From: Alkalihalobacillus pseudalcaliphilus | GTDB lineage: Bacteria > Bacillota > Bacilli > Bacillales > Bacillaceae_D | Length of the DNA stretch: 64,000 nucleotides | NCBI GenBank assembly: GCA_001038565.1 | Contig: LFJO01000002.1 | Coordinates: 195,742 to 259,741, forward strand | Direction of reading: 5' to 3' | Shown: piece after piece, positions 1 to 9,390 of the stretch | Layout of the letters: the number at the start of each line of letters is the position of its first letter | Position numbering within the stretch: the first letter of the stretch is position 1 | Translations under genes and position numbers: made by a program | The notes under the pieces: generated by a model | What the model was told of the DNA's origin: nothing | The model's input: only the letters and a program-made list of their open reading frames with translations | Databases searched by the model: none

Positions 1-104
1 TAGAATGTAATATATATTTTAAATTTTCAGAAATAATATGATTTTATGGAAGTTATAAAATCGACTTTATCATCTTATATATATGCTATTTATTCACCTG
101 GAAG

Positions 105-416
105 GTGTGCAAAAAGCATTTTATTTTGTTAATGAACATGAAACTAATTGGAGCTTTAATACCTGTTGCATTAACAGAGCAGTTAGTTAATAGTGTTACT
201 CTCTATATCAATTCAGGAGATGATTTAAATGATGTTTGTTTACTTTGTTTTAGAAGTAATCCTCGTTACAACCACATTTTTCCTACAAAAAATCGTACTA
301 ATTCATGCCATGATGAACAAGGTCAATTGGTTTTAAGCAGCTATATTAAAAGTGTAAATGTACTTTATAATATGTTACTTAATGAAAAAACTACTCAAAA
401 GTCAATTTCAGTCTAA
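105..416 (+). CDS. hypothetical protein, doubtful
   Basis: This 103-codon frame lies just upstream of an ABC exporter operon and ends 15 bases before its first gene. I do not recognise the protein. It has no clear signal peptide, a weakly hydrophobic start (LIGALIPVALTEQLV) and a polar remainder with three Cys residues. The only Shine-Dalgarno-like sequence (GGAAGGTG, about 100-107) overlaps the GTG start, so initiation is doubtful. It could be a small gene co-transcribed with the exporter, a remnant, or a chance frame. Confidence 0.25.
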   Translation: MCKKHFILLMNMKLIGALIPVALTEQLVNSVTLYINSGDDLNDVCLLCFRSNPRYNHIFPTKNRTNSCHDEQGQLVLSSYIKSVNVLYNMLLNEKTTQKSISV

Positions 417-431
417 GGGAGGTGGGGATTC

Positions 432-1124
432 TTGATTAAACAGATTGTTTGCCATGAACTTGAAAAGTCATTTGAAGGTGATAGTACAAAAACGATTGCT
501 TTAAAGAGTACCAATCTGTCTTTTCAAAAAGGGGAATTTACAGCAATTATTGGTCCATCTGGTTCGGGTAAGTCTACGTTGTTAAGTTTACTTGGAACAT
601 TGGATAAGCCAACAAAAGGTCATATCACCTATGATGATGAAAATATATTGTCCAAAAGGAAAAGTCATATTGCTGATTTCCGTTTTCAGGAAATTGGTTT
701 TATTTTTCAACAGTTTCATCTGCTTCCTACATTAACCTCTTTAGAGAATGTCCTTACACCTTTGTTTTCAAGGAAAGTGTCTTATAATAAACTGAACCGT
801 GCTAAAGAAGTATTAGAACAAGTTGGTTTAAAAGATAAACTTCAATCACTTCCTTCTCAATTATCTGGAGGTCAACAACAGCGTGTAGCTATTGCCAGAG
901 CAATTATCCATAAGCCAAGCTGGTTATTGGCAGATGAACCGACAGGTAATTTGGATACAGACACAGGGGAACGTATTTATGATTTATTAAAAAGTTTAAA
1001 TGAGCAAGAAGACTGTGGGGTTGTTTTTGTTACGCATGACCCACTACTTGCAGCAAAAGCCAAACGAATCATCACAATGAAAGATGGAGTTGTTCTTTCT
1101 GAAAAGGCTGGTTTTTCGTCATGA
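432..1124 (+). CDS. ABC transporter ATP-binding protein, LolD/MacB type
   Basis: This is the cytoplasmic ATPase of an exporter or mechanotransmission-type ABC system. At 230 residues it has the usual length. It shows Walker A GPSGSGKST (about 41-49), a Q-loop in IFQQFHLLP (about 91-99), the signature LSGGQQQRV (144-152), Walker B WLLADEPTGNLD (164-175) and the switch His in VTHD. The family normally pairs with an FtsX-like permease, and the next gene overlaps it by four bases (ATGA). The start is TTG at 432 behind GGGAGGTGGGG. The substrate is unknown; in this family it may be a peptide antibiotic, a lipoprotein or a cell-wall signal. Confidence 0.93.
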   Translation: MIKQIVCHELEKSFEGDSTKTIALKSTNLSFQKGEFTAIIGPSGSGKSTLLSLLGTLDKPTKGHITYDDENILSKRKSHIADFRFQEIGFIFQQFHLLPTLTSLENVLTPLFSRKVSYNKLNRAKEVLEQVGLKDKLQSLPSQLSGGQQQRVAIARAIIHKPSWLLADEPTGNLDTDTGERIYDLLKSLNEQEDCGVVFVTHDPLLAAKAKRIITMKDGVVLSEKAGFSS

Positions 1125-4100
1125 TTCGCTTTATTTGGAATAATTGGTGGCGAAGGAAAGAACGATTTATTTTGCTTCTTATTGGTGCTTTTATTGTCAG
1201 TGCAGGTTTAACCTACTTAATTGGTCTATCTGATACGAATCGAGGAACGATTGTTGATACACTGCAACAACGTTGGACAGCTTCGTATGATATTATTGTT
1301 AGACCAGACGGCACCCGTAGTGTAACGGAAGAAAAAAATCTATTGGAACCAAATTATATGAGTGGTTTAAGTGGCGGGATTAGTGTTTCACAGTATGAAA
1401 CGATCAAAGAAATTAACGGTGTAGAGGTGGCTGCCCCGATTGCCATGATTGGATATGCAGATTATCAGGTACATTATGGGTCTGTTGAATTGTCCGATGA
1501 TGGGATATATCGGAGACAAACTACTACTACGATTGACAACGGGTTAGGAGAAGTAAATTCTGTAACAAATTCATATTTCCCAATAAATGTTTGGGACTTT
1601 TTTGATAAAGGATCTGAATATGGAACGGGTGCGCCTCACCTAGATTTAGTGGTCCATTCTCAATCTCTTCTTGCTGGTATTGATCCTGAACAGGAAGCAA
1701 AACTTGTTGGACTCGATCAAGCGATTGTAAAGATAGGTTCAAGTAGGTATTTTAATGAGATGGATTCTTATTTGTATAATACAGGTAATGATTATCATGA
1801 GTTTCCGATTATTGTGAATCGTCAAGCCTTTGTTGAGAAAGTCGAGGAAATAACATTTGAACGTTTGGAGCTCCCTATCACAAGAGGGAATGCTGAAGAA
1901 ATAATGGAAGAGGTTAAGGAGAAAGGTGGGGCATTATATCTTGATACGATAGACGGTGAGGTTGTAGAGTCCTACACATATACAGGGGAAGAGACATTTC
2001 ATACGTTTGTAGGAGAAATGACAGGAGTGAATTGGCAGACCGGTAATATTATCGATGATGGCAATCGAGAGGAAGGTGAACACATAACCGGTATAGTCTT
2101 TAAGCCAACCCCAATTGAATATCAAGAAATTGCTAGTCCATTTGTAGACCGATGGCCTTATTCTTATCAGGTAGTTCCTTTTCAAAATGGAGGTGATACC
2201 GTAGGGGTTTATCGGAATAAAGAGACGTTCCGTCAACCACAATTGATGGCTGAAGAATATTTAGATTTACCACGCACGAAGCCTAATTGGGTCGGCTTTT
2301 ATGATTCAAGTCAATTAGACATATCTAAAGATCCGACGAATGAATTGCCGATGGAAACGTATCGGCCAGCATCGGCAGAATTTGTAATGGATGCTAATGG
2401 GACCCCAATTAACCCTCCTAGGCAATTAAAGCCTAATGGTGATCCTTATAGTTTCTTATCAGACCCACCTGGTATGTTGACGACAATTGAAGCGGCAGAA
2501 CATTTACTTGGAGAAGAGCCGATTTCAGCTATTCGAATTAAAGTTGAAGGAATTACAAACATGAATGATGAAAGCCAAGCCATCTTGGAGCGAGTAACAG
2601 CTGAAATTGAAGAAAAGACAGGTCTAATTACAGATATCACATTGGGATCTTCGCCGCAATTAGCTTTAACGTATGTGCCAAGTATTAATGACGGGGATGA
2701 AATTGGTTGGCTACAGCAACCATGGGTTAATATTGGTTCTTCGATTTCAATTTTTAGAGAAACGAAGGTTGGATTTTCTGGGATTGTTACAAGTGTTATT
2801 GCTGTGGCGATAGTCTATGTTTGGTCCTCAGGTGTTGTCAACTTATTGGCACGACGAAAAGAGTTTGCAGTATTACTTTCAATAGGCTGGAGACCAGGTC
2901 AATTAAAAAAATTATTATTATTAGAGTCTTTAATTATTGGGCTTTTTGTGGCGTTTGTATCATGGGGCATGCTAGGTTTTGTTTATATCTCAACTGAATC
3001 AGCGAGCTCGCTATCTCGTTTCATATGGACAGGTCTATTTGGTTTGATTGTTTATTTGTTGGGGTCCGTAGTACCGATGGTAATGTCAGGGAGTATATCT
3101 CCATATGAAGCAATGCGAAGTGGTGAAATTTCTAGTAATAGTAAACGAATTGTCCAAGCAAGAGGCATTAATCGTATGGCTTTTAACCATTTTATTGGCA
3201 AGTGGAAACGGAGTGTTCTCTCAATTATCTCGATCGCCCTACCTACCTCTCTTTTAGCTGTGTTTCTATACATTACACTACGATTAAGAGGGGTTATGTA
3301 TACATCTTTATTAGGAGAATATGTAGCGTTAGAGGTAGGCACAGTTCAATATGTGGCGATAATAATTGCATTAATCATAGCTGTATTAACAACTGCTGAA
3401 ATTATTTGGCAAAACGTTTCTGAGAGACGTGAGGAAATTGCTTTATTACAAGCGATTGGTTGGAGAAGAGCAAATATCCGCAGACTGATACTTGCTGAGG
3501 GGATGTTTGCCGGGTTGATCGCAGCTATAATCGGTTTATCCTTGGCATTTATTATACTGTGGGGTTTATATGGAGACTTTCCATTAGAAGAAATAGGTTT
3601 TATCTTAGTTACGGGTTTGATTCCAGTAGTAATTGGGCTTATGGGAAGTGTGCTACCAGCTGAAAAGGCTGTTCGTATTACACCATACCAAGGTACTAAT
3701 AGTTCATACTCTAACCGCGCAGTAGTAGAGAGAAGGCTTAAATGGACGCTTTTGTCCGTATCTATTTTAATAGTTGCGTCTTTCTTGTATACAATGATAA
3801 AAGCAGCTCCTCATTTTGAACAAGTGAGTTCTACAGAAGATGTTGGTCAGGTTTCTAGACCGACAGTAGGTGATGTAACAAGGAATACAACAACAGAAAA
3901 TGAAGAGCAAGAGCCAGAGTCAACAGATATTATTGATCCGATGGCCACACCTGGAAATTATGAATTAGAGTTTTCCTCTGAACAAACGAGTGAAAGTGTC
4001 GGTTGGGGAAGTATGATATCTTATTCAGCTCATGAAGTTGAGAGTAAATTACCAGAACCTAAACAAGGTATGCAAAATGTAGCGGTTGAATTTATGTTTG

Positions 4101-4360
4101 AAATTAAAGATACAATGATTTTTGACATGAGATTTAAACAACATTTTTCACTTATAATAGGGGGAGAATCTTATCGACCGGTGGAATATACGATACTTGA
4201 AGAGGTAGGGTGGCAGGATGAACGCTGGTTAAATGGAAATAGTGATGGGAAAATGCATGCTATACTCGATTTTACAATTCCTGATGATATTGAAAGTTAC
4301 GGATTTATTTTTCAGAATTTTCAAGGTACAGGAAGAGGATTTATGATTTGGTTTAATTAA
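1121..4360 (+). CDS. large FtsX-like ABC transporter permease
   Basis: This is the membrane partner of the preceding ATPase, overlapping it by four bases. At 1079 residues it is long. One N-terminal membrane segment (about 16-36) is followed by a large extracytoplasmic domain to about 540. A first FtsX module of membrane segments spans about 555-660, with the LLARRKEFAVLLSIGWR coupling motif. A second spans about 700-870, with NVSERREEIALLQAIGWR. The C-terminus (about 900-1079) leaves the membrane again as an acidic linker (NEEQEPESTD) plus a soluble, beta-rich-looking domain. FtsX-fold permeases usually end at the last helix, so this tail is unusual. No regulator or two-component system lies beside it. 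The function is inferred only at family level. Confidence 0.88.
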   Translation: MIRFIWNNWWRRKERFILLLIGAFIVSAGLTYLIGLSDTNRGTIVDTLQQRWTASYDIIVRPDGTRSVTEEKNLLEPNYMSGLSGGISVSQYETIKEINGVEVAAPIAMIGYADYQVHYGSVELSDDGIYRRQTTTTIDNGLGEVNSVTNSYFPINVWDFFDKGSEYGTGAPHLDLVVHSQSLLAGIDPEQEAKLVGLDQAIVKIGSSRYFNEMDSYLYNTGNDYHEFPIIVNRQAFVEKVEEITFERLELPITRGNAEEIMEEVKEKGGALYLDTIDGEVVESYTYTGEETFHTFVGEMTGVNWQTGNIIDDGNREEGEHITGIVFKPTPIEYQEIASPFVDRWPYSYQVVPFQNGGDTVGVYRNKETFRQPQLMAEEYLDLPRTKPNWVGFYDSSQLDISKDPTNELPMETYRPASAEFVMDANGTPINPPRQLKPNGDPYSFLSDPPGMLTTIEAAEHLLGEEPISAIRIKVEGITNMNDESQAILERVTAEIEEKTGLITDITLGSSPQLALTYVPSINDGDEIGWLQQPWVNIGSSISIFRETKVGFSGIVTSVIAVAIVYVWSSGVVNLLARRKEFAVLLSIGWRPGQLKKLLLLESLIIGLFVAFVSWGMLGFVYISTESASSLSRFIWTGLFGLIVYLLGSVVPMVMSGSISPYEAMRSGEISSNSKRIVQARGINRMAFNHFIGKWKRSVLSIISIALPTSLLAVFLYITLRLRGVMYTSLLGEYVALEVGTVQYVAIIIALIIAVLTTAEIIWQNVSERREEIALLQAIGWRRANIRRLILAEGMFAGLIAAIIGLSLAFIILWGLYGDFPLEEIGFILVTGLIPVVIGLMGSVLPAEKAVRITPYQGTNSSYSNRAVVERRLKWTLLSVSILIVASFLYTMIKAAPHFEQVSSTEDVGQVSRPTVGDVTRNTTTENEEQEPESTDIIDPMATPGNYELEFSSEQTSESVGWGSMISYSAHEVESKLPEPKQGMQNVAVEFMFEIKDTMIFDMRFKQHFSLIIGGESYRPVEYTILEEVGWQDERWLNGNSDGKMHAILDFTIPDDIESYGFIFQNFQGTGRGFMIWFN

Positions 4361-4716
4361 GCTTTTCCTTAGGGCTACAATACTTATTTTTGTACCTCTT
4401 CTTGGTGTAACGCGTGTTGAGAGTTTTACAGTGTGCCTAAGGTATACTATACTATCCAACAGTGTATGTTGTTGGTAATTCATTTACCATTAGTCGTTTT
4501 TTTGGGACGGTTGTATTTACTTGAAACAGGATGGGGAAATATTGGATATCGAGTTGTTGAATGATGATCGGATTCGTTCCAACCAAACACAACAATAAGC
4601 TACATAAATTTTAAAGTCAGCAATTTAAGAAATTGCTTCAATTGTATACATATTTCGCCATTCCTTTTCATGTATTTTAATTGAATAACCTTCCCAATTG
4701 AGGTGTAAGAAAAAGA
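4361..4716. other. intergenic stretch with possible gene debris
   Basis: No intact gene is seen. Directly after the permease stop there are two short plus-strand open stretches with membrane-like composition, one reading ATILIFVPLLGVTRVES and the other VIHLPLVVFLGRLYLLET. Each is closed by a stop and neither has a ribosome binding site. They look like the eroded tail of a lost membrane-protein gene, but this is only an impression from composition. Confidence 0.25.
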
Positions 4717-4740
4717 GCCTTCCTACATTTAAGGAAGGCC
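4711..4740 (-). terminator. Rho-independent terminator of the MFS gene
   Basis: GCCTTCC (4717-4723) pairs with GGAAGGC (4733-4739) around a 9-base loop. Read on the minus strand the hairpin is followed by TCTTTTTCTT. It lies about 100 bases after the minus-strand MFS stop, so it most likely ends that transcript. Confidence 0.75.
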
Positions 4741-4846
4741 CCGTTAGAAAAATGGAGAAACACTAATTACTAACTGTGTTTTTATATGAATAACATTTGA
4801 GAAAACGAAAAAAACCTAATTTTTCATCCTTACATTGGCTAATACA

Positions 4847-6071
4847 TCACATTGAATGGGCATCGGAAAGCTTATAGTTCTTCAAATAACTTAACTTAAA
4901 TGCTAATAAAGACACGAGCAAATAAGCGATACCTGCAAGTAAATAAACGAATCGAACACCAATCAAATCAGCCAATATACCAACAACTAATACCATTACT
5001 CCTGCAAGAGGAGTTAATAAAGCATTCCTGGCTGCCATAATACCTGCTCTGCGACTTTCAGGAATAGCATCCTGTAGCAAAGCAACTTGACATATATCCC
5101 GAGCTTGATACATCGGTCCCATTAGTATACAAAGCAATAAGGCAATTATTGGAATCGTATTGAGAGAAAATAGAATCGTCAGTACCCCCATAGATAAGCC
5201 ACTTAACCCAATGTTTATACCAATCTTTGATGAGAATGCTTTTGCTTTATACGTAACAAGTACACTGCCAAAAATTGCCCCTATAAAATAAGCCGCGTTA
5301 ATAAAACCCCACCATTCTTCACCTGCACCTAACACAACGGTCGTAAATGCCAAGATTAGGGCAGATGTCCAGATTGCATTAGCTATCGCTTCAACTGAAT
5401 CCATAATCGTAATACCACGTACCACTTTTATTCTCCAAATTTCTTTCCAAGCAGGAGAAGTATGCACTTTTTTAGGTAGTATTGCCCTCTCATTATGTAA
5501 CTTAATCATTACAATAAGAACCCCACTACTAATAAAAAATAAAGCTATTGCCCCAATTAAGATATGAAACGGAATATATAAAGCCAAAATAGCCCCAAAT
5601 GCCCAACCTGCTGTTGCTAATAATTGTTCTATCATGACGAGCGTTCCGTTTGCCTTAATATACTCATTCCTATTAATGACTAAAGGTAAAATGGCGAATC
5701 TAGCTGGTGAATACCACGCATTCAAAAATGATAAAGCCATAAGACCAAGAAACATAAAAGTGAGCCCCAATGTGGTCTCCATATATAGAAAATATCCTAT
5801 ACCAATAGCAGTAAATCCTTTCAACCAACCTGTTACATGTAAAATTTTCTGCAGAGGAATCAATGGAATAAGAGGCTAGAAAAGAACTAACAAATAGTGT
5901 TAAAGACATAAGCGCTAACACTAAAGCGGGACCTGTTGCACTCTCTGTTCTTTGATATACCTCTACCATAACGATAACTTGAATGAGAATTTGAGCTAAT
6001 GAATGGAAGGATTGAGAGAACCATAATTTCAGAAAGTTAGGTTGTTTAAAGATAGGTATGTTTGCTTCCAT
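4847..6071 (-). pseudogene. MFS transporter broken by a frameshift
   Basis: The two halves of a roughly 400-residue major facilitator transporter lie in different frames. The N-terminal half starts at ATG 6071 (MEANIPIFKQPNFLKLWF) behind AGGAG. It runs through SLTLFVSSFLAS and then enters nonsense (YSIDSSAENF). The C-terminal half resumes in another frame with LIPLIPLQKILHVTGWLKG and continues to HSM at 4847 with further membrane helices. The shift lies between about 5855 and 5880. The order (hydrophobic N-half, loop, hydrophobic C-half) and combined length fit the macrolide-efflux/ENT-like MFS branch. A sequencing error cannot be excluded. If real, the gene is inactive. Confidence 0.85.
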
Positions 6072-6329
6072 AAGTACTCCTAGCAGAACTTTTATTTCAT
6101 AAAGATTATCACAAAAACAGAACTTTCTAAACATTATTATAAAGTACAAGTAAAGGCAATAGAAGAATCCTACATAGATAGTTAATTTTCACTCTATATA
6201 TTCAGGTTAATCGTAAATATATATATAAGTAATTAACTAATTCTCTTTAACTACATTCACACTTTAAAATGGATGTATAACAAAAACGAGTTATTCAATT
6301 AGATTTATACATCTAGGAGGAGGGTTAAT

Positions 6330-7181
6330 GTGACCCATTTATTAGAAATCAAACATGTGAAAAAAGCTTACGGTCAGAAGGTGGTTTTGAAAGATATTTC
6401 ATTTACTGTTCCTACAGGTTCTATTGTAGCCTTTATAGGTGATAATGGGGCCGGTAAATCGACAACATTTAAATCGATTTTAGGGCTGACAACGATAGAC
6501 GATGGTACGGTTAAAATTTTTGGGGAAGAGTGTGTAAATAATTCAGAGACTAAAGAGGAGATAGGTGTCGTATTTGATGCGATGAACTTACCCGCAAACC
6601 TTACTATCAAGCAAATTAACCGAGTATATAATCAATTATTTAGAGCGTGGGATGAGGAGAATTTTAAGCGATTAATTCATAATTTCCAACTACCTTTAGG
6701 TGAAAAAATTAGCAAGTTTTCTAGAGGAATGTCAATGAAATTATCTGTAGCGGTAGCACTTTCTCATCATGCCCGTCTCTTAATTTTAGATGAAGCGACA
6801 GGTGGCTTAGACCCTTCCTCACGTGAAGAGTTACTAACGGAATTAATGAACTTTGTCAAAGAGAGCAATAGGGGAATTTTACTATCATCTCATATCATGA
6901 GCGATATAGACAAGATAGCAGACCATCTAGTCATTATTAAAGACGGGGAAATTTTATTAAATGAAGCAAAGGCAACGGTTTTTGAGAAGTTTGCGATTGT
7001 TGAAGTGAATGCTGAACAGCTTACACAGATTCATGATGAATGGATTGTAGCAAAAAGAAATGATGGATCGCGTTATAGTGTTCTGGTATCTAATAAAGAT
7101 GCTTTACCGGATGCCATTACGAGTAGCGAGCTAACGATGGATCATTTAAGTCTTATTCTAACAAGGAGTGAATCCAAATGA
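6330..7181 (+). CDS. ABC-2 exporter ATP-binding protein, YtrB/PmtA-like
   Basis: This is the ATPase of a two-gene ABC-2 export system. Its 283 residues show Walker A GDNGAGKST (37-45), the divergent signature SRGMSMKL, Walker B LLILDEATGGLDP and the switch His in LSSHIMSD. The short arm between Walker A and the signature (VVFDAMNLPANLTIKQIN) is typical of the YtrB/phenol-soluble-modulin exporter branch. It starts at GTG 6330 behind AGGAGGAGGG. It overlaps the permease gene by four bases. Relatives are normally preceded by a GntR repressor, and none is present here. The upstream neighbour is the divergent broken MFS gene. Confidence 0.92.
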   Translation: MTHLLEIKHVKKAYGQKVVLKDISFTVPTGSIVAFIGDNGAGKSTTFKSILGLTTIDDGTVKIFGEECVNNSETKEEIGVVFDAMNLPANLTIKQINRVYNQLFRAWDEENFKRLIHNFQLPLGEKISKFSRGMSMKLSVAVALSHHARLLILDEATGGLDPSSREELLTELMNFVKESNRGILLSSHIMSDIDKIADHLVIIKDGEILLNEAKATVFEKFAIVEVNAEQLTQIHDEWIVAKRNDGSRYSVLVSNKDALPDAITSSELTMDHLSLILTRSESK

Positions 7182-7825
7182 ATGCTTTACTACTGACCAA
7201 TTATTACTTAGTCTATCGCAGCTTATTCATGTATGCAGGCATTGCCTTCTTAGCATCAGCCTTGATTCTACATTTCGGGGATGCTTCCTTACAACCATTA
7301 GCGGCGATGCTTGCTATCCTATTCCTTGTCATGCCAGCATTAGAGGTCATCAAACATGAGGGGAAATCCGGGTACGATAAATTTGTATTAACATTACCTG
7401 TCACAAGAAAAAAAGTGATCTCAAGTCATTATATGTTTTATTTGTTGGTTGTATTAATGGGAACATTATTATCAATCAGTGTGTTTTATCTGTATGGATT
7501 CATTACTTCTAATCCGATTGAACATATTATAAGTATCGTTAGTACAGGCACATTTATTGTCATAACGGCAGGGGCCATTTCTTATCCATTGTTATTTACA
7601 TTCGGTTCAGAAAAATCAGATGCCATTACGATTGGTGGAGCGGGTGGGGCCTTGTTATCTATGTTTGGTTTGGAAAGTTTAGTGGCAACGCTCGTTCAGA
7701 ATAATATTTTGCCATTTGAATTATCACCATCTAATTTGATGGTGATGTATGTAGCGGCTGGTTGCATTTTCTATGTGCTATCCTTCTTCATTTCGGTGTG
7801 GATTTATAACAAAAAGGAATTTTGA
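7178..7825 (+). CDS. ABC-2 transporter permease
   Basis: This 215-residue integral membrane protein has about six hydrophobic segments and starts at the ATG of an ATGA overlap with the ATPase gene. The motif KYDKFVLTLPVTRKKVISSHY-like region (about 62-85; here GYDKFVLTLPVTRKKV) is characteristic of ABC-2 permeases that pair with YtrB/PmtA-like ATPases. The pair would export a peptide or lipid, or protect against membrane-active compounds. The substrate is not deducible. No terminator is obvious before the next gene. Confidence 0.88.
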   Translation: MNALLLTNYYLVYRSLFMYAGIAFLASALILHFGDASLQPLAAMLAILFLVMPALEVIKHEGKSGYDKFVLTLPVTRKKVISSHYMFYLLVVLMGTLLSISVFYLYGFITSNPIEHIISIVSTGTFIVITAGAISYPLLFTFGSEKSDAITIGGAGGALLSMFGLESLVATLVQNNILPFELSPSNLMVMYVAAGCIFYVLSFFISVWIYNKKEF

Positions 7826-7941
7826 ACGGTTCGGTACGATGTGAAAAATCACTACAATAGTGGATGTTCATTTTCACTTATATATGTAACTCATAATTGT
7901 GACAAGTAACTGTTATACTGCTAGGGGAAGGAGTGATGAAG

Positions 7942-8382
7942 TTGAACAAAATAGAACGTTTTTGGAACGAATTTCAGGAATCCATGGATTTAAAAGAAGC
8001 TCAATATAAGGATGCTTTTCAATTTGGGGTAGAACCCGATTATTTGGCTCATCTCGTATTAGAGGGTAAAAAGACCGCAACAACATCTGGCTATGTTTTT
8101 TATGAGTTAGAAAATGCACCACTACCTCAACGAAATGACTATAGCATTATACTTAATCGTTTAGATGAACCAGTCGCAGTGATACAAATGGAATCGGTTG
8201 AAGTAAAGCCCATGAACGAAGTGACCGAAGAATTTGCATTAGCAGAAGGCGAGGGAGACTATCATTTCTGGTGGGAAGCTCACAAAAAGTTCTTCACGCC
8301 ATTATTAAAGGATTATGGTAAAGAGTTTTCTCCTGATATGCTTGTTGTTTGTGAAAGGTTTAAAAAAGTATATCCGAAGTAG
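7942..8382 (+). CDS. ASCH-domain protein
   Basis: This protein of about 146 residues has the ASCH (PUA-like) fold signatures: a GKKTATTSGY segment near residue 45, the central PVAVIQMESVEVKPMNEVTEEFALAEGEG, and a C-terminal SPDMLVVCERFKKVYP. ASCH proteins are small RNA-binding or nucleotide-processing proteins, and some are amidohydrolases acting on N4-acetylcytidine. Three starts are possible: GTG 7933, ATG 7936 and TTG 7942. I prefer TTG 7942 (MNKIERFW) because it lies eight bases from the AAGGAG at 7928-7933, whereas the other two overlap it. The gene appears monocistronic. Confidence 0.85.
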   Translation: MNKIERFWNEFQESMDLKEAQYKDAFQFGVEPDYLAHLVLEGKKTATTSGYVFYELENAPLPQRNDYSIILNRLDEPVAVIQMESVEVKPMNEVTEEFALAEGEGDYHFWWEAHKKFFTPLLKDYGKEFSPDMLVVCERFKKVYPK

Positions 8383-8489
8383 GTGGAAATAGGTGATTCC
8401 TAATCTTCTTGGGATGAAGAAAATAATAAGTTGTGCCTTCAAGTTTTGCAGTGCTTATTGTTGAAAGGTGCTGAGTTATGACAATAGTA

Positions 8490-8520
8490 AAAAGGAACAG
8501 TATTCGCTGTTCCTTAATTT
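8490..8520. terminator. bidirectional terminator
   Basis: The inverted repeat AAGGAACAG...CTGTTCCTT (about 8492-8515) has a 6-base loop. It is preceded by A-rich and followed by T-rich sequence. It lies between the convergent ASCH and RidA genes and can serve both. Confidence 0.8.
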
Positions 8521-8533
8521 TTATTTCAGATGG

Positions 8534-8926
8534 TTAAGTTGAAGCACACCATAACTCGATTTCTATCTTCAATTCAGGCAATCCTAATGCGGATATATAT
8601 GCAATGGTCATAGATGGGTAGTCTCCTTCAAACAGTTCATTCCATTTGAGGTAGAAATACGCCCAGTCTATTTCCTCTGTTGCCCAAATATTAACTTTAA
8701 TTACGTTGTCTGGAAGGAGCCCTTCTGATTCTAGGGCTTTTTTTATATTTACAAACGTATAATTGACTTGATCGGTTAAACTATCAGGGACATTTCCGTT
8801 CATATCTATTCCGATTTGACCAGATGTTACTATTAAGCTTGCTCCTGCTGGTACTCTAGTGACATGGCTATAATCGCCTACTGGTTTTGGCATGGACTTA
8901 GGGTTGTTTCTGATAATATTCAACAT
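8534..8926 (-). CDS. RidA/YjgF/UK114 family protein lacking the deaminase arginine
   Basis: This 130-residue Rid-superfamily protein forms trimers in known members. It shows SGQIGID (35-41), a central DQVNYTFVNIKKALESEG helix, VIKVNIWAT and the C-terminal IEIELWC. Canonical RidA enzymes deaminate reactive enamines using an Arg in the P-x-R-T motif. Here the corresponding stretch reads PSMTIAY (104-110), with Met106 in that position. It therefore probably belongs to a non-deaminating Rid subgroup. It starts at ATG 8926 behind GAGGTA. It faces the ASCH gene across a shared terminator and has no obvious metabolic partner nearby. Confidence 0.88.
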   Translation of the reverse strand: MLNIIRNNPKSMPKPVGDYSHVTRVPAGASLIVTSGQIGIDMNGNVPDSLTDQVNYTFVNIKKALESEGLLPDNVIKVNIWATEEIDWAYFYLKWNELFEGDYPSMTIAYISALGLPELKIEIELWCAST

Positions 8927-9001
8927 TATATTACCTCGCTCATTATAAATTTACCGAAGATCCTTTCAAGTAATTAGACAGACTCCACCAATTACATGTT
9001 T

Positions 9002-9073
9002 TTAAAAGAAAACGGCAGTTGAGTATCCATAACCGATAGATAAATATGCAAGTATTTTCTTTTTCATGGCATG
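9002..9073 (-). CDS. possible micro-ORF or remnant
   Basis: A short minus-strand frame (about 21-24 codons, MKKKILAYLSIGYGYSTAV...) follows a good GAAAGGAAG ribosome binding site. It has a basic start and a short hydrophobic core, like a truncated signal peptide or a tiny membrane peptide. I do not recognise it. It lies downstream of the decayed LysR fragment and may be debris. Confidence 0.25.
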   Translation of the reverse strand, partial: HAMKKKILAYLSIGYGYSTAVFF

Positions 9074-9179
9074 GACACTTCCTTTCTTCATAATGGGAGT
9101 AAAGAGGTATGTGGTATAACATAGCATTAGTTTTATACGTTTAATCATATCATATTTACTATATAAAGATGAGGCCAAT

Positions 9180-9292
9180 TTGGAATATCGTGTAGCTGAA
9201 CATTCGAAAGAGTATCTACTCAAATCAAGAATTACTAGCGATAACGTTTGGCAAGCGTCTAAGAAAGTCTTTAATTGTTTAATATCCAACAT
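9180..9292 (-). pseudogene. remnant of a LysR-family regulator
   Basis: From ATG 9292 behind AGGAGG, the first residues MLDIKQLKTFLDACQTLS match the start of the LysR helix-turn-helix domain. The frame then continues into unrelated sequence (LVILDLSRYSFECS) with no helix-turn-helix completion and no effector domain. Only about 18 of the usual 290 residues survive. It faces an mdaB-like remnant across a perfect palindrome, which is the normal layout of a LysR-regulated quinone reductase gene. Confidence 0.65.
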
Positions 9293-9316
9293 CAAGTTCC
9301 TCCTATCGAAAAAAAT

Positions 9317-9341
9317 GATGATTATTATCATAATAATCATC
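9317..9341. promoter_or_regulatory. perfect palindrome, candidate LysR operator
   Basis: GATGATTATTAT (9317-9328), one central C, then ATAATAATCATC (9330-9341) form a perfect inverted repeat with 12-base arms. It lies between the divergent LysR and mdaB remnants and also overlaps A/T tracts. It is best read as the surviving operator of a dead regulator. Confidence 0.55.
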
Positions 9342-9390
9342 TGTAACGATTCTACTTTGTATTGTAATCTGTCATACACACAGTTCAATA

